Shown piece after piece: positions 14,807 through 14,881 of a stretch of 14,881 bases of DNA. This DNA comes from Candidatus Hodarchaeota archaeon (GTDB lineage: Archaea > Asgardarchaeota > Heimdallarchaeia > Hodarchaeales > Hodarchaeaceae), in the NCBI GenBank assembly GCA_016839665.1, contig JAEOTU010000132.1, forward strand, positions 1 through 14,881, in the 5' to 3' direction. A program made the translations under genes and the position numbers. The stretch's first letter is position 1. Each line of letters opens with the position of its first letter. The notes beneath the pieces are model-generated. The model was not told the origin of the DNA and did no database searches. It worked only from the letters and a program-made list of their open reading frames with translations.

Positions 14807-14881
14807 CTATTCATATTTCAAAGGGTCTGGAATATCAGGAATATCGGGTGTGGCTCTTGTTGAGAGTTTTCTACATTCAAT
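14807..14881 (-). CDS. Unidentified protein, C-terminal 24 residues only (cut by window end)
   Basis: Reading into the window on the minus strand, one frame stays open from the last base to TAG at 14807-14809 and gives a protein-like tail, IECRKLSTRATPDIPDIPDPLKYE. A proline- and aspartate-rich end with a repeated PDI looks like a genuine C-terminus rather than random AT-rich DNA. The piece is too short to name a family. It would lie 66 nt upstream of the RuBisCO-like gene on the same strand, so cotranscription is possible, although a TATA-like palindrome lies between them. Confidence 0.5.
   Translation of the reverse strand: MECRKLSTRATPDIPDIPDPLKYE

Noticed and set aside
1..14881. CRISPR array, insertion sequence, prophage or defence island
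   Set aside because: No regularly spaced repeats, transposase, integrase, nuclease or toxin-antitoxin genes are seen; the content is metabolic and membrane genes.

Overview
The window looks archaeal. It is AT-rich and has short gene gaps, TATA-like boxes and GGTGAT/GAGGT-type ribosome binding sites. It encodes a tungsten-type aldehyde ferredoxin oxidoreductase (AOR), a RuBisCO-like protein, membrane proteins with C-terminal zinc ribbons, and a large sequon-rich surface protein with a PGF-type C-terminal anchor. Together these suggest an anaerobic archaeon, plausibly an Asgard (Loki-/Heimdall-like) lineage. That placement is inference: there is no rRNA or universal marker in the window. No tRNA, rRNA, CRISPR array, insertion sequence or integrase was seen.

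Layout. Positions 1-502 (minus) are the first 167 codons of a class III PLP aminotransferase cut by the window edge. A 126-residue protein of unknown function follows (733-1113, minus). After a 428-bp AT-rich gap lies a 989-residue secreted, membrane-anchored surface protein (1542-4511, plus) made of Ig/FN3-like beta repeats with an embedded proprotein-convertase P-type domain. Convergent to it is a minus-strand run, read in the order SCP2-like protein (9236-8799), iron alcohol dehydrogenase (8767-7571), and two paralogous multi-pass membrane proteins (7533-6241, with a double zinc ribbon, and 6188-4584, without one). Gaps of 31, 37 and 52 nt and good ribosome binding sites suggest one operon.

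Diverging from that run across a 184-bp gap with two inverted repeats is a plus-strand operon: AOR (9421-11283), an acyl-CoA/AMP ligase (11337-13019) and a MoaD/ThiS-like ubiquitin-fold protein (13040-13360). A RuBisCO-like protein (13403-14740, minus) converges on it, and the last 24 codons of another minus-strand gene occupy 14807-14881.

How the genes may work together. The divergent pair contains every step of an anaerobic alcohol -> aldehyde -> acid -> acyl-CoA route: Fe-ADH, ferredoxin-linked AOR, and AMP-forming CoA ligase. An SCP2-type lipid-binding protein may handle a hydrophobic substrate, and a MoaD-like protein may supply sulfur for the AOR tungstopterin. Run backwards, the ADH and AOR could reduce acids to alcohols. 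The substrate cannot be read from sequence. The points most worth a second look are the MoaD-like protein whose di-glycine is followed by three extra residues, the RuBisCO-like protein with a mixed set of kept and lost catalytic residues, and the divergent control region.
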